A DNA stretch of 64,000 nucleotides from Arsukibacterium indicum (GTDB taxonomy: Bacteria > Pseudomonadota > Gammaproteobacteria > Enterobacterales > Alteromonadaceae). The notes under the pieces were generated by a model, which made no database searches, had not been told where the DNA came from, and worked only from the letters and a program-made list of their open reading frames with translations. The stretch covers positions 186,001 through 250,000 of the forward strand of contig NZ_JAHRID010000003.1 in assembly GCF_019100565.1 (NCBI RefSeq), in the 5' to 3' direction. Position numbers and translations under genes: made by a program. The first letter of the stretch is position 1. Each line of letters opens with the position of its first letter. Shown here in pieces: positions 29,357 to 38,893 of the stretch.

Positions 29357-30468
29357 ATGGAAAAACCAACAAGTTACAAAAGTGTCGCTCAACAACGAAA
29401 AACAAAACTTCGACTTACGATTATCATCCTGACTATGGTAGCGCTATGCGCCGTGGCATGGTTAAAAGGACTTAGTTCGGAAAAAGCCGCCAGGCTGATT
29501 GCGTCACATCAGGTTGCTCAGGCCACCGTGCTAAGTTTGCAGCACAATCAGATTAAGGCAGGTAAAACCGATGAGCAGGACTTCAAAAATATCTATAGCT
29601 GCAGTATCAATTCACCGTAAATGGTGAAAGTTATCAGAAAACACTGCTGGTATCCGCTTATGACTATGAATCACTTCAGGGCGTCGAGCAGATAGAGGTC
29701 TGGTATGCCCCAGGCAACCCTGAACACAATTCAATTGAAAAAGATTTAAAATCAAAAGCCAGAAGCAGTAGTTTTACCTGGCGTCTTATTTCAGCTGCGC
29801 TTTTTGTGATCCCTGCCATGCTGTTCCTGTTTAAATTTATCGCCTTCTTTTATATACGGGAACCTAAAGGCACCCTTCCAGCCGGATTTTATACCGACAA
29901 CAGCTGGTTAGATATTGAAGACAATTGCCTTGCAGAAATAGACAACAATACTTTGCGGGTGGCAAAGTTTGACAAGAAAAAAGTCGATAAAGTACAGGCG
30001 CTTTATCAATCAAATACTGCTTTTTCAGAGATTGTCTCTGCCGTTAAAGCAGAAGAAACGTTGATTCCGCTGACAAAAGTCACCTTACTTGAAAGTAAGC
30101 ATTATAAAGATGAGATAAGCTTAGAATGGCTGGATGGAGAGACTGAACACGATATACGGGTACAGTTTCTCTCAGTCGCAGCGAAAGAGCATGCAATGGC
30201 ACGCATTAGCAACTTGCTGCCCGGCGCACTGGTGCACCGGATTACACCAAAAACCCGCGTACAATCGGCACTGGCCGGGGCCATAGGTGTAATTATTGGC
30301 ACCTTAGTTATTGCAGCCGCAATACTGTATCAATTCTCCGGCAAAAACCTGGATATTGTACTTTTTGCCCTTGGCGGTTTGATCATCTACTTTGCGTTGC
30401 CAAGTATGATAGCCAGACTGATAGATCCAACAGTCGTCACCTCCTGGTCAACTGAAACGGCCAGTTAA
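29357..30468 (+). pseudogene. Frameshifted membrane protein gene (DUF3592-like)
   Basis: Two frames form one protein. The first (from ATG 29357) encodes 87 residues with a TM helix (LTIIILTMVALCAVAWL) and ends at TAA 29618. From about 29599 the -1 frame continues as YQFTVNGESYQKTLLVSAYD...GVEQIEVWYAPGNPE, the pattern of DUF3592 proteins, then TM helices and a soluble domain to 30468. The upstream part of the -1 frame is closed by TAG at 29596, so the shift must lie between 29596 and 29618, where there is no slippery heptamer. A single-base loss or a 2-base gain (modulo 3) explains it. It could be a real pseudogene or an assembly error. Confidence 0.7.
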
Positions 30469-30475
30469 ATTGTTT

Positions 30476-30516
30476 CCCCCTGCCAGGCATTGCAACCGGC
30501 TGGGGGTAGCTTTTAT
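30476..30516 (+). terminator. Probable terminator after the frameshifted gene
   Basis: CCCCC-T-GCC pairs with GGC-T-GGGGG (one mismatch), followed by TAGCTTTT. Confidence 0.55.
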
Positions 30517-30542
30517 CATTGATCCACTTTTCAAAGCCCCAT

Positions 30543-30580
30543 GCTGTCAAATTGACAGCCCACTGTCAGAATATCTTACA
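30543..30580. promoter_or_regulatory. Two palindromic activator-like sites upstream of the PEP-CTERM gene
   Basis: GCTGTCAAATTGACAGC (30543-30559) is a perfect palindrome around one base. Just after it, CTGTCAG, 5 bp, CTTACAG is an imperfect one with the same CTGTCA half-site. They lie about 75-110 bp upstream of the predicted sigma54 transcription start, the place of enhancer-binding sites. Confidence 0.5.
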
Positions 30581-30629
30581 GATACTGCAACCTAAAACAC
30601 TAAACGTTTGTTTTTATTTACTAAATTAG

Positions 30630-30647
30630 TTGGCCTGCATATTGCTT
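30630..30647 (+). promoter_or_regulatory. Sigma54-type promoter of the PEP-CTERM gene
   Basis: TTGGCCTGCATATTGCTT has GG and GC exactly 10 bp apart (-24/-12). It is followed by a start codon 35 bp downstream. Confidence 0.6.
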
Positions 30648-30681
30648 TTGTTAACATGAGTATCTAAAAAAGGAAATAACA

Positions 30682-31407
30682 ATGAAAATGAAAATGGCAT
30701 TACTACTTAGTACTTTATGTGTCAGCGCCTATGCAAATGCGGCATTAACAACCTATGAATTCAATAATGGCGACGATTTAAGTGGTTGGACGACTGATCG
30801 TTGCGACCCGGCAAGTTTCGCTATCGTTGGCAACGAGCTGCAGATGAGCATTGACGGTGCCGAGCAGGGAAAATGTGGTGGGTCCTTTTATCACACTCAG
30901 GGGATGAAACTGGACACCGGCATGTCTACCTATCTGGCCATTGATATGTTCCTGGACAGCCAGCATGGCCTGACAGATGAGCGCTTAGGTGGTATCTGGG
31001 GTGTTGCATACAGCCCGGCTGATGCCATCAGCTATTACCCGATAATGGAATCAATAGTCAGTGGGGGAGTTACCGGGATACAGGGATGGGGCACAAGCTT
31101 TTTCCCGCTTGACTCATCGTTAGTTACTTTAGATAGCTTTAATACTTTTGCATACCAAATCTCCGATGGTTTTATTAATTTTCTGATAAACGACAACCTG
31201 GTATTTACCAGTACCAGCGACAACCATTCATACTTTGGTGAAGTCATTCTGAATGCCAAAAACGATGGTAATTCGTTTAATGTTCGTTACGACAACCTTA
31301 CTTTTGGCACGCTGGCGGTGGATGTGCCAGAACCGGCTTCACTGGCAGTAATGGGCGCTGGCTTATTACTGTTGGCCGGCGCGACAAAACGCAAACGCTC
31401 AAAATAA
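30682..31407 (+). CDS. PEP-CTERM sorting-domain secreted protein
   Basis: 241 residues with a Sec signal peptide (ending SAYANA) and a C-terminal PEP-CTERM signal: VPEPAS, a hydrophobic stretch LAVMGAGLLLLAG and the basic tail TKRKRSK. Such proteins are cleaved and sorted by exosortase/XrtA systems and are often linked to exopolysaccharide. The central part resembles a jelly-roll-like secreted domain (NGDDLSGWTTDRCD, IDMFLDS), with two cysteines. No exosortase or EPS gene lies in the window, so sorting must depend on genes elsewhere. An AGGA precedes the ATG and a strong terminator follows. Confidence 0.88.
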   Translation: MKMKMALLLSTLCVSAYANAALTTYEFNNGDDLSGWTTDRCDPASFAIVGNELQMSIDGAEQGKCGGSFYHTQGMKLDTGMSTYLAIDMFLDSQHGLTDERLGGIWGVAYSPADAISYYPIMESIVSGGVTGIQGWGTSFFPLDSSLVTLDSFNTFAYQISDGFINFLINDNLVFTSTSDNHSYFGEVILNAKNDGNSFNVRYDNLTFGTLAVDVPEPASLAVMGAGLLLLAGATKRKRSK

Positions 31408-31418
31408 ATTATGCTTAT

Positions 31419-31451
31419 AAAAAAAGCGTCCTGAGCCAGGACGCTTTTTTA
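31419..31451 (+). terminator. Terminator after the PEP-CTERM gene (probably bidirectional)
   Basis: GCGTCCTG/CAGGACGC with a 3-nt loop between an A-run and a T-run; also placed to stop the convergent old yellow enzyme gene. Confidence 0.9.
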
Positions 31452-31488
31452 CATCTGAAAATCTATTTTCTATATCAAGGTATCTGCT

Positions 31489-32544
31489 TTACACAGACAG
31501 CGCCGGATAGTCGGTATAGCCTTCAGCATTGCCAGCATAAAACAGCTCTGGCCTTGCTGCATTCAGTTCTGCCTCTTTAGCAAAGCGGCTGACTAAATCA
31601 GGGTTTGCGATAAAAGGCACACCAAAGGCTACGGCATCGGCGTCGCCGCGCTCAATGATCGCATTAGCACTGTCTTTACTAAACTTTTCGTTGGCAATAT
31701 AGACACCACCAAACAACTGTTTCAGTTTCGGGCCTAAGCTGTCATCGGCCTCGGCTTCACGGGCACAGATAAAAGCAATGTTTCTTTTGCCCAGTTGCTG
31801 AGCCACATAGCCAAAAGTATCTGCCCGCTGCGAATCGCCCATGCTGTGTGCATCCGCTCTGGGGGCCAGATGCATGCCAACCCGGCCAGCGCCCCAAACC
31901 GAGATTACCGCATCGGTTACTTCCAGCATTAAACGGGCGCGGTTCTCAATACTGCCACCATATTTATCGGTGCGCTGATTACTGCCATCCTGCAGAAACT
32001 GATCCAGCAGATAACCGTTAGCGCCATGAATTTCCACGCCATCAAAGCCGGCCTTTTTGGCATTCTCAGCAGCCAGCCGGTAGGCCTCGATAATGCCGGC
32101 AATTTCCTCAGTGGCCAGCGCTCTGGGAGTAACAAAAGCCTGCTTTGGCCGCAGTAGACTAACATGGCCCTCTGCAGCTATGGCGCTGGGCGCTACCGGC
32201 AGCGCACCATCTAAATAGTGCGGGTCAGAAATCCGGCCTACATGCCATAACTGTAGCATAATTCGCCCACCCGCCTGGTGTACTGCCGCTGTTACTTTTT
32301 GCCAACCGGCTACCTGTGCATCAGACCAGATACCCGGCGTATCAGGGTAACCTACCCCCATCGGCGTTACCGACGTTGCCTCGGTTATAATTAGTCCGGC
32401 ACTGGCCCGCTGGCAATAATACTCAACCATCAGATCATTTGGTATTCTGCCGGCATCGGCGCGACAACGGGTTAACGGCGCCATAATAATCCGGTTAGGT
32501 AATTGTAAGTCTCCCACTTTTATCGGGTCGAATAAATTTGCCAT
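31489..32544 (-). CDS. Old yellow enzyme family flavin oxidoreductase (NemA-like)
   Basis: An FMN-dependent NAD(P)H ene-reductase of 351 residues: MANLFDPIKVGDLQLPNRIIMAPLTR, QLWHVGRISDP, EIHGANGYLLDQFLQDGSNQRTDKYGGS, ENRARLMLEV and GVPFIANPDL. The His and Asn of EIHGANGYL are the substrate-binding pair. Relatives reduce N-ethylmaleimide, nitro compounds and enones. It is monocistronic; no NemR-type repressor gene is adjacent and no NemR box was found in the 200-bp gap before the RND operon. Confidence 0.93.
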   Translation of the reverse strand: MANLFDPIKVGDLQLPNRIIMAPLTRCRADAGRIPNDLMVEYYCQRASAGLIITEATSVTPMGVGYPDTPGIWSDAQVAGWQKVTAAVHQAGGRIMLQLWHVGRISDPHYLDGALPVAPSAIAAEGHVSLLRPKQAFVTPRALATEEIAGIIEAYRLAAENAKKAGFDGVEIHGANGYLLDQFLQDGSNQRTDKYGGSIENRARLMLEVTDAVISVWGAGRVGMHLAPRADAHSMGDSQRADTFGYVAQQLGKRNIAFICAREAEADDSLGPKLKQLFGGVYIANEKFSKDSANAIIERGDADAVAFGVPFIANPDLVSRFAKEAELNAARPELFYAGNAEGYTDYPALSV

Positions 32545-32750
32545 GCTATATCCTGTCAGTCAGGGTTAATCAGTCTGAACTTAATTGGTCTGGTTTGCCT
32601 AAAAACAAGGGTGCTGGCGATGAATAACCAGAAGCAGCAGGTCGGTGGCCATATTTGGTTACAGTTCTTAACTTGCTGACATTCATCCATGTAGGTATAT
32701 TTTAGCGCTGCTGGCCCCGCTATTATTTTCGTTACCGCCAAGGATTGTTC

Positions 32751-33827
32751 ATGCTTAAAAAACTCGCTGCCTCCCCTGTCATCATCGCCGTTGTGCTGGC
32801 GCTGGTATTATTGCTCTGGTTATTAAGTGGTGATAACTACTCTGCAAAAACGGAAGAACCTGCGGCGCAACAGCTACCGGAACAAAGCCTGGCTTTAGTC
32901 GAAACACGCTGGTCTGAGGCCGAACCTTATCAGCTTACCCGGGTGGCACAGGGTCAGGTTTTACCCTGGCGCAGGGTCAGTATTAAATCTCAGCAAGCCG
33001 GCACGGTTAACCAACTGCTGGTCAGTCAGGGCGACAAAGTTGAGCAAGGCGATAAGTTATTGCGGCTGTCGGATGAAGGGCGAAGCGCACTATTGGTGCA
33101 AGCTCAGGCAAATCTGACCTTGCGCCAAAACGAGCTGGCCAGTGCTCAGGCGCTTGGTAAGTCGCAATTTGTGTCCGAAACCGAACTTACCCGCTTAAAA
33201 AGCGAGTTGGCAACAGCCGAAGCAGAGCTTGAACGTGCCAGCCTGGCAGTACAGCAACTTGAACCGGTTGCCCCGTTTGCCGGAGTTATCGACCGTCGTC
33301 ATATTGAAGTAGGTGATGTCGTTCAGGTGGGCACCGAATTATTAGAACTGGTGCAAATTGATAAGCTGAAAGTTACCGCCCAGATCCCGCAACAACATGT
33401 AAAAGCACTGCAACGAGGCCAGCAGGTTAACCTGCGCTTGCTGGATGGCAGACAACTTAGCGGCGAGCTGAGCTTTATCAGTTATGCCGCCGATAACGCC
33501 ACCCGTAGTTTTTATATTGAAGTTACCGTTGCTAACCCGGAACTATTGCGGATAGCCGGCGGCAGTGCCACGGTTGAAGTGCTGTTACCACCGGTTCAGG
33601 CCCATTTAATCTCACCTGCGCTGTTAAGCCTTAATAGTGATGGCCAGTTAGGTATTTCTCTGGTTAACGAGCAGCAACAGGTTGAATTCCACCCGGTCAC
33701 TATTCTTAGTGCCGATAATGAGGGCGCGCGGGTAACTGGCTTACCGGACCGGGCCCACATTATTACCCAGGGTGCCGGCTTTGCGAAACCAGGCGACAAG
33801 GTACAGGTGGCAGGAGCTAAACCATGA
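32751..33827 (+). CDS. RND efflux periplasmic adaptor (membrane fusion) subunit
   Basis: 358 residues. An N-terminal membrane anchor (ASPVIIAVVLALVLLLWLLSG) is followed by a lipoyl-like half (SIKSQQAGTVNQLLVSQGDKV), a short coiled-coil hairpin (about 115-165), a second lipoyl half (PVAPFAGVIDRRHIEVGDVV) and beta-barrel and membrane-proximal domains. It links an RND pump to an outer-membrane channel. The ATG at 32751 has AAGGA 7 bp upstream. It overlaps the pump gene by 4 bp (ATGA), so the two are translationally coupled. No TolC-like gene is adjacent. Confidence 0.92.
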   Translation: MLKKLAASPVIIAVVLALVLLLWLLSGDNYSAKTEEPAAQQLPEQSLALVETRWSEAEPYQLTRVAQGQVLPWRRVSIKSQQAGTVNQLLVSQGDKVEQGDKLLRLSDEGRSALLVQAQANLTLRQNELASAQALGKSQFVSETELTRLKSELATAEAELERASLAVQQLEPVAPFAGVIDRRHIEVGDVVQVGTELLELVQIDKLKVTAQIPQQHVKALQRGQQVNLRLLDGRQLSGELSFISYAADNATRSFYIEVTVANPELLRIAGGSATVEVLLPPVQAHLISPALLSLNSDGQLGISLVNEQQQVEFHPVTILSADNEGARVTGLPDRAHIITQGAGFAKPGDKVQVAGAKP

Positions 33828-36800
33828 ACGCCATTATACAGGCCGCCATTGGTCGCAGCCGTGCCAGTTTAATGCTGCTGCTATTTCTGTTTATTGCCGG
33901 CATAACTGCCTATCAGACCATTCCGAAAGAAGCCAACCCCGATGTTGCTATACCGATGATGTATGTGTCGATGTCGCTCGATGGTATCAGCCCCGAAGAT
34001 GGTGAGCGCCTGTTAGTCCGGCCGATGGAACACGAGCTGCGATCGCTCGAGGGTATTAAAAAAATGACCTCAACCTCCAGCGAAGGCCACGCGTCCGTTA
34101 TGCTGGAGTTTGATGCCGGTTTTAATGCTGATCAGGCACTGGCCGATGTGCGGGTAAAGGTTGATGCAGCGCGGGCTAAGCTACCCAGTGAAGCCGACGA
34201 GCCCACGGTAAATGAAATAAATGTTGGTCTGTTTCCGGTGCTGTCTGTCGGGTTATCGGGTCCGGTTTCAGAAAGCCAGCTGGTATATATTGCCAGGGAA
34301 TTGCAGGAAAACATTGAAGCCATCCCAGAAGTACTTGAAGTGGATATTGGCGGCGACCGGGAAGATATGCTGGAAATCGTGGTCGACCCGCAAGTGCTGG
34401 AGGGCTATGGCCTCGATTACCAGCAACTGTTCAGTCTGGTATCAAACAATAACCGGCTGGTTGCTGCTGGCAGCCTCGATACCGGCGCCGGACGTCTGGC
34501 ACTGAAAGTACCCGGCGTTATCGAAAACCTTGACGATGTCTTGTCGATGCCAATTAAAGTAGATGGCGATACCGTTATTACTTTCGGCGATGTTGCCACC
34601 ATCAGCCGCAGCTTTAAAGACCCGCTCGGTTTTGCCCGGATCAACGGCCAGCCAGCAGTTGTACTGGAAGTCAAAAAACGGGCCGGTGCCAATATTATTT
34701 CCACTATCGAGCAAACCAAAGCCTTAATTGACCAGGCCAGCAGCCAGTTTCCGGACGGCATGCAGATTAACTACATTATGGACCAGTCAAAAGAAGTGAA
34801 AAACATGCTGTCAGACCTGCTGAACAACGTGTTGACAGCTGTGGTGCTGGTGCTGATCCTGATTATTGCTACCATGGGTGTGCGCTCGGCACTGCTGGTT
34901 GGCATCACCATTCCTGGTGCCTTCTTTGCCGGCATTCTGATGATTTTTGCCCTTGGCTACACCATGAATATTATCGTACTGTTTGCGCTTATTCTGGTGG
35001 CAGGCATGCTGGTTGACGGCGCCGTGGTGGTCAGTGAACTGGCTGACCGAAACCTCGGTGAGGGCCAGCAACCAAAAGAAGCTTGGGCCAATGCAGCCGG
35101 GCGCATGGCCTGGCCTATTATTGCCTCAACTGCCACCACCGTGGTGGTGTTTATGCCCCTGTTGTTCTGGCCCGGCGTAGTAGGCCAGTTTATGAAATAC
35201 CTACCTGCGACCGTAATTCTGTGTTTACTGGCATCACTGTTTATGGCGCTGATTTTTCTGCCGGTAATGGGCGGCATCAGCCGGGCCAGGCCTGCCCCGC
35301 ATAGTGTAGAGGCAAGTCGCGCAGGCAAGGCCTACCGGCAGCTTTTAAGCCGGTTATTACGTCACCCGGGTCTGACCCTGGCAGGTTTGCTGGGGGCAAT
35401 GGCGCTTATTTTTGTGGCATATGGCAAATATAACCATGGCCTGGAGTTCTTTCCCGATGTCGAGCCGGAGTCGGCCCAAGTCTGGGTGCGGGCCCGTGGT
35501 GATATGTCTATTTATGAAAAAGATGCGCTGCTAAAAGATGTAGAGCAACGTCTGCTCGGCCTGGCCGAGGTAAAAGCGCTGTACGCCAGGTCTCTGGCCA
35601 GCAGCAGTGGTGAACTGGCGCCGGATGTGGTCGGCACCCTGCAATTTCAGTTTATCGACTGGCACCAAAGGCGCAAAGCCGCCGCCATTCTGGATGATAT
35701 GCGCAAGCTTACAGCTGATATACCCGGGGTTATTCTGGAGTTTCGCCAGCAGCAGGAAGGCCCCGCGGCCGGCAAACCAATCGAGTTGCAGGTTAGCAGC
35801 AGCGAAGCAGCTGCAACTGAGCAGGCAGTGGAGCAGATTATCCGCCAGATGACGCAAATGGACGGCTTTGTTGATATTGAAGATGACCGCAGCCTGCCCG
35901 GCATTGAGTGGCGGATAGTGGTTGACCGCGCCGCCGCGGCCCGGTTTGGCGCAGATGTGCTGACAGTGGGTAACGCGGTGCAAATGGTCAGCAACGGTTT
36001 GTTACTGGCAAAATACCGGCCGGAATATGCCAGCGATGAAGTGGATATCCGGGTCAGATTTCCAGCGTACTGGCGCTCACTAAACCAGCTTGAACGGTTA
36101 ACTATTCAAACACCACGCGGCCAGGTGCCACTAAGCAACTTTGTTGAACTGGTGCCTGCCCCCAAAACCAGTGTTATCAAGCGTATTGACGGCAACCGGG
36201 CTGTTACCATTAAAAGCGATTTGGCGCCTGGTGCCCAGGTTAGTGAACGCTTACAGGCACTACTGGCCAGTGATATGAAGTTACCAGACAACGTTAAAGT
36301 AAAAACAGCCGGAGAAAGTGCTGATCAGCAGGAGGCCATGACCTTTTTAATGGGTGCTTTTGCGACAGCTGTTTTTTTAATGCTAATGATTTTACTGGTG
36401 CAATTTAACAGCTGGTATCAAAGCTTACTGGTGTTGTCAGCGATAGTATTTTCAACCGCCGGCGTATTACTGGGCCTGCTGGTTAATGGCCAGAGCTTTG
36501 GTATTGTGATGGTGGGTATGGGTATTATCGGCCTGGCTGGCATCGTGGTGAATAACAATATTGTGTTAATAGATACTTTTAATCAACTGCGGCAAAGCGG
36601 CATGTCTGCAGTGGAGGCGGCACTGGAAACCGGCAGCCTGCGCTTACGGCCAGTGTTGTTAACGTCAGTGACTACTGTTCTGGGCTTAATGCCAATGGTT
36701 TTGGCGGTTAATGTTAACCTGCTGGAACCCAGCTTGGGTTTCGGCGCACCGTCCACCCAATGGTGGACCCAGTTATCCAGCGCCATTGCCGGCGGCTTAA

Positions 36801-36883
36801 CCTTCGCCACCCTGCTTACGTTGTTTTTAACACCTTGTATGCTGGTGCTCGGTGAAAAACTACACCGGAAGATCAGGACCTGA
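33824..36883 (+). CDS. RND family efflux transporter, inner-membrane permease
   Basis: A 1019-residue AcrB/MMPL-superfamily pump driven by protons. TM1 is at about 12-32, then the first porter domain (IPKEANPDVAIPMMYVSMSLDG, GDREDMLEIVVDP), TM2-6 (VLILIIATMGVRSALLVGITIPG and LVAGMLVDGAVVVSELADRN, with the TM4 Asp), a second porter domain and TM8-12 (GLAGIVVNNNIVLIDT). The substrate is unknown; the short periplasmic loops and lack of a local outer-membrane component resemble poorly characterised RND pumps of Alteromonadales. Confidence 0.93.
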   Translation: MNAIIQAAIGRSRASLMLLLFLFIAGITAYQTIPKEANPDVAIPMMYVSMSLDGISPEDGERLLVRPMEHELRSLEGIKKMTSTSSEGHASVMLEFDAGFNADQALADVRVKVDAARAKLPSEADEPTVNEINVGLFPVLSVGLSGPVSESQLVYIARELQENIEAIPEVLEVDIGGDREDMLEIVVDPQVLEGYGLDYQQLFSLVSNNNRLVAAGSLDTGAGRLALKVPGVIENLDDVLSMPIKVDGDTVITFGDVATISRSFKDPLGFARINGQPAVVLEVKKRAGANIISTIEQTKALIDQASSQFPDGMQINYIMDQSKEVKNMLSDLLNNVLTAVVLVLILIIATMGVRSALLVGITIPGAFFAGILMIFALGYTMNIIVLFALILVAGMLVDGAVVVSELADRNLGEGQQPKEAWANAAGRMAWPIIASTATTVVVFMPLLFWPGVVGQFMKYLPATVILCLLASLFMALIFLPVMGGISRARPAPHSVEASRAGKAYRQLLSRLLRHPGLTLAGLLGAMALIFVAYGKYNHGLEFFPDVEPESAQVWVRARGDMSIYEKDALLKDVEQRLLGLAEVKALYARSLASSSGELAPDVVGTLQFQFIDWHQRRKAAAILDDMRKLTADIPGVILEFRQQQEGPAAGKPIELQVSSSEAAATEQAVEQIIRQMTQMDGFVDIEDDRSLPGIEWRIVVDRAAAARFGADVLTVGNAVQMVSNGLLLAKYRPEYASDEVDIRVRFPAYWRSLNQLERLTIQTPRGQVPLSNFVELVPAPKTSVIKRIDGNRAVTIKSDLAPGAQVSERLQALLASDMKLPDNVKVKTAGESADQQEAMTFLMGAFATAVFLMLMILLVQFNSWYQSLLVLSAIVFSTAGVLLGLLVNGQSFGIVMVGMGIIGLAGIVVNNNIVLIDTFNQLRQSGMSAVEAALETGSLRLRPVLLTSVTTVLGLMPMVLAVNVNLLEPSLGFGAPSTQWWTQLSSAIAGGLTFATLLTLFLTPCMLVLGEKLHRKIRT

Positions 36884-36902
36884 GCTAATTAACCGAATTA
36901 AA

Positions 36903-36927
36903 CGCCCCGCTCAGGTTTGGCGGGGCG
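36903..36927. terminator. Hairpin between the convergent RND pump and phytase genes
   Basis: CGCCCCGC/GCGGGGCG with a 9-nt loop. There is only a weak T-rich tail on the minus strand (GTTTAATT), so termination is plausible mainly for the phytase operon. Confidence 0.5.
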
Positions 36928-36949
36928 ATGTTGCCAGCGCAATACCCCG

Positions 36950-38881
36950 CTAATTAAGTTGCTCTGATAAGCGGTGCCACGGTATAAGTTTCAGGTTCTG
37001 GCCTTCTTCCGGCATCCGGTTGCGGCCGTCCTGCACGATCAGTGCCCCTGTCTCAAAGCCCGGCCCTAATGAGCGGGTAGTAACTTCAAGACCGTCGGTT
37101 TCTGACGTACCGTCAATTCCCAGCGTCGGGTTAGTGGTAACTCTGAATCTCAGGCGCTCTGTATAAGGCGGCATTGCATCATAAATCAGGTAACTGTCAT
37201 TGCCCTGACTGGAAACAATCAGATAGCTGCTGCCGTTATGTTCAGCCAGCGCCAGGCCTTCAATATCATCAACCAACCGTTCACCATCCACCCGTATAAT
37301 AGCTTCGCCTGTCGTAGCCGCATCGGCTTCCGCGGCAAAACGCCAGATAGCGTGATCTTCCTCACCCACAAATAAAACGGCGCGCTTATCATCGGCCACG
37401 CAACCTTCTGGCTGGCTGGGTACTTGCAACGAGCGAACTAAAACACCCTGCCAATGAATGCCATCACTAACAAGCCGATATTGTTCTATCAGCCCCGCTT
37501 TATCGTTGACAAAAATATAGTGCTGACCACTGCGGCTGCTTTGATACATACACAGGCCATAAATCTCGGTCATAGCCGTAGCAACTTTACCGGCATTGTG
37601 CAGCAAGCCATTGCTATCAATAGCAAATAGCTGAAGGCTATTATCATCGCGTAAGCTGGCAACAGCAACATCATGAGCCTGGTTCCGCCAGGTAACACCA
37701 TAACGAACATCAACATTATTTAATCGGCCTACCTTAAGCTGTTGCACCCGCTGCCCCCGCATATTGTAGACATCCAGCCCGGCACGTTTATCGGTGCCGA
37801 GAATCAGACTTAGCTCTGGCTTCGTTGGATGATGCCATACTGCCTGGTCATCAATGACATCGCCACGCTGCAAGGCAGGCTCGGTTTGCAGGGCAGGCGC
37901 GACCTGAACCAGCGCTTCCCTGCCTGGCCTGGCTTGCATTGAGGGTAATGGCAGGGTTAACTGCTGCACCGGGCTGGCATCTTCGCTGCTGACAAACAAG
38001 GTTGCACTGTCAGTTGCCAACATACTGACTGATAAGCCAGTTGCCTCAGCCACGGTATTTACCGGCAACGTTGCAAATATTTGACCACTGCCGTTCAGAT
38101 GCAATATCCGGGCTGGTTCTTCTTCCAACACCATCAGACTGCCATCTGGCAATAGCTGCAACGCTTTTATCTCGCCCTGCAATTGGCCAAACGGCGCATT
38201 TACCTGCACGATGCTGCGGCCTTCATCTGCTTCCGGCTCAGCCTGATAACGCCAGATGGCGCGATCCGCTTCAGCGAGGTAGAGTGCCCCGTTGTTGGGG
38301 TCGGCAACGCATGCGGTGCTGTCGTAAGGCACATTTAACTCGCGGATCACCAGGGGTTCGGCCAGCCATTGCTGCTGTTGCTGTAACAGTAACTGATCTG
38401 CGCCCCCCCGGCCCCCCAGCAGAAACAGACTCAGTTGCTGGTTCTCGCCGCTCTGATAAAAACACAGATCGTCTACTACCCGGCTGCTGATTAACTGCTG
38501 ATAAAGTAGCTGAAATGGTTCACTATCATGCGGATTCAGGCGCCATAAATACAAACTATTGCTGTCTGTATCCATTGCCGCCAACAGCATTTGCCCGTTG
38601 AGACGCTGCACAGTAAGCCGGCTGAAATTACCTTTAACTGTTGCCAGTCGCTCTGTACCGGCCATTACCTGCAGCATTGACTGATTTGTCAGCAACTGAT
38701 AGCGCTCACCACCAAGCTCAAACTGATTAAAATGACTGGCACTAATGTTCAACTGCACTTGCTGTGCGGTTGTGCCGGGTAATTCGGTTGTACCCGGCTG
38801 CCCGTATTGGCAGCCAGCTATCGTTGCACTGAACGTCAGGTAAAGGGTGCTTCTAATAAACTTCTTTTTAAAAAATTGCAT
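36950..38881 (-). CDS. Beta-propeller phytase (3-phytase) lipoprotein, two-domain
   Basis: Releases phosphate from phytate (inositol hexakisphosphate). The signal peptide ends in a lipobox (IAGC), so it is probably lipid-anchored. Of 643 residues, the C-terminal half (about 330-643) is a complete beta-propeller phytase: DDQAVWHHPTKPELSLILGTDK, GLDVYNMRG, NNVDVRYG, PEGCVADDKRAVLFVGEED, DIEGLALAEH and GLEVTTRSLGPGFETG, rich in the acidic Ca/phosphate ligands. The N-terminal half (about 40-310) looks like a second, diverged propeller, repeating DSTACVADPNNGALYLAEAD. It lies 12 bp downstream of a TonB-dependent receptor, so they probably form an operon for phytate use. Confidence 0.88.
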   Translation of the reverse strand: MQFFKKKFIRSTLYLTFSATIAGCQYGQPGTTELPGTTAQQVQLNISASHFNQFELGGERYQLLTNQSMLQVMAGTERLATVKGNFSRLTVQRLNGQMLLAAMDTDSNSLYLWRLNPHDSEPFQLLYQQLISSRVVDDLCFYQSGENQQLSLFLLGGRGGADQLLLQQQQQWLAEPLVIRELNVPYDSTACVADPNNGALYLAEADRAIWRYQAEPEADEGRSIVQVNAPFGQLQGEIKALQLLPDGSLMVLEEEPARILHLNGSGQIFATLPVNTVAEATGLSVSMLATDSATLFVSSEDASPVQQLTLPLPSMQARPGREALVQVAPALQTEPALQRGDVIDDQAVWHHPTKPELSLILGTDKRAGLDVYNMRGQRVQQLKVGRLNNVDVRYGVTWRNQAHDVAVASLRDDNSLQLFAIDSNGLLHNAGKVATAMTEIYGLCMYQSSRSGQHYIFVNDKAGLIEQYRLVSDGIHWQGVLVRSLQVPSQPEGCVADDKRAVLFVGEEDHAIWRFAAEADAATTGEAIIRVDGERLVDDIEGLALAEHNGSSYLIVSSQGNDSYLIYDAMPPYTERLRFRVTTNPTLGIDGTSETDGLEVTTRSLGPGFETGALIVQDGRNRMPEEGQNLKLIPWHRLSEQLN

Positions 38882-38893
38882 AAGCTAATCCCA

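Noticed and set aside
29581..29618. Programmed -1 frameshift in the DUF3592-like gene
   Set aside because: The CAAAAAT stretch lies before an in-frame TAG of the -1 frame, and no slippery heptamer lies in the allowed interval 29596-29618.
38041..38490. 149-codon open frame antisense to the phytase gene
   Set aside because: Shadow frame within a well-supported gene; no ribosome site or recognisable domain.
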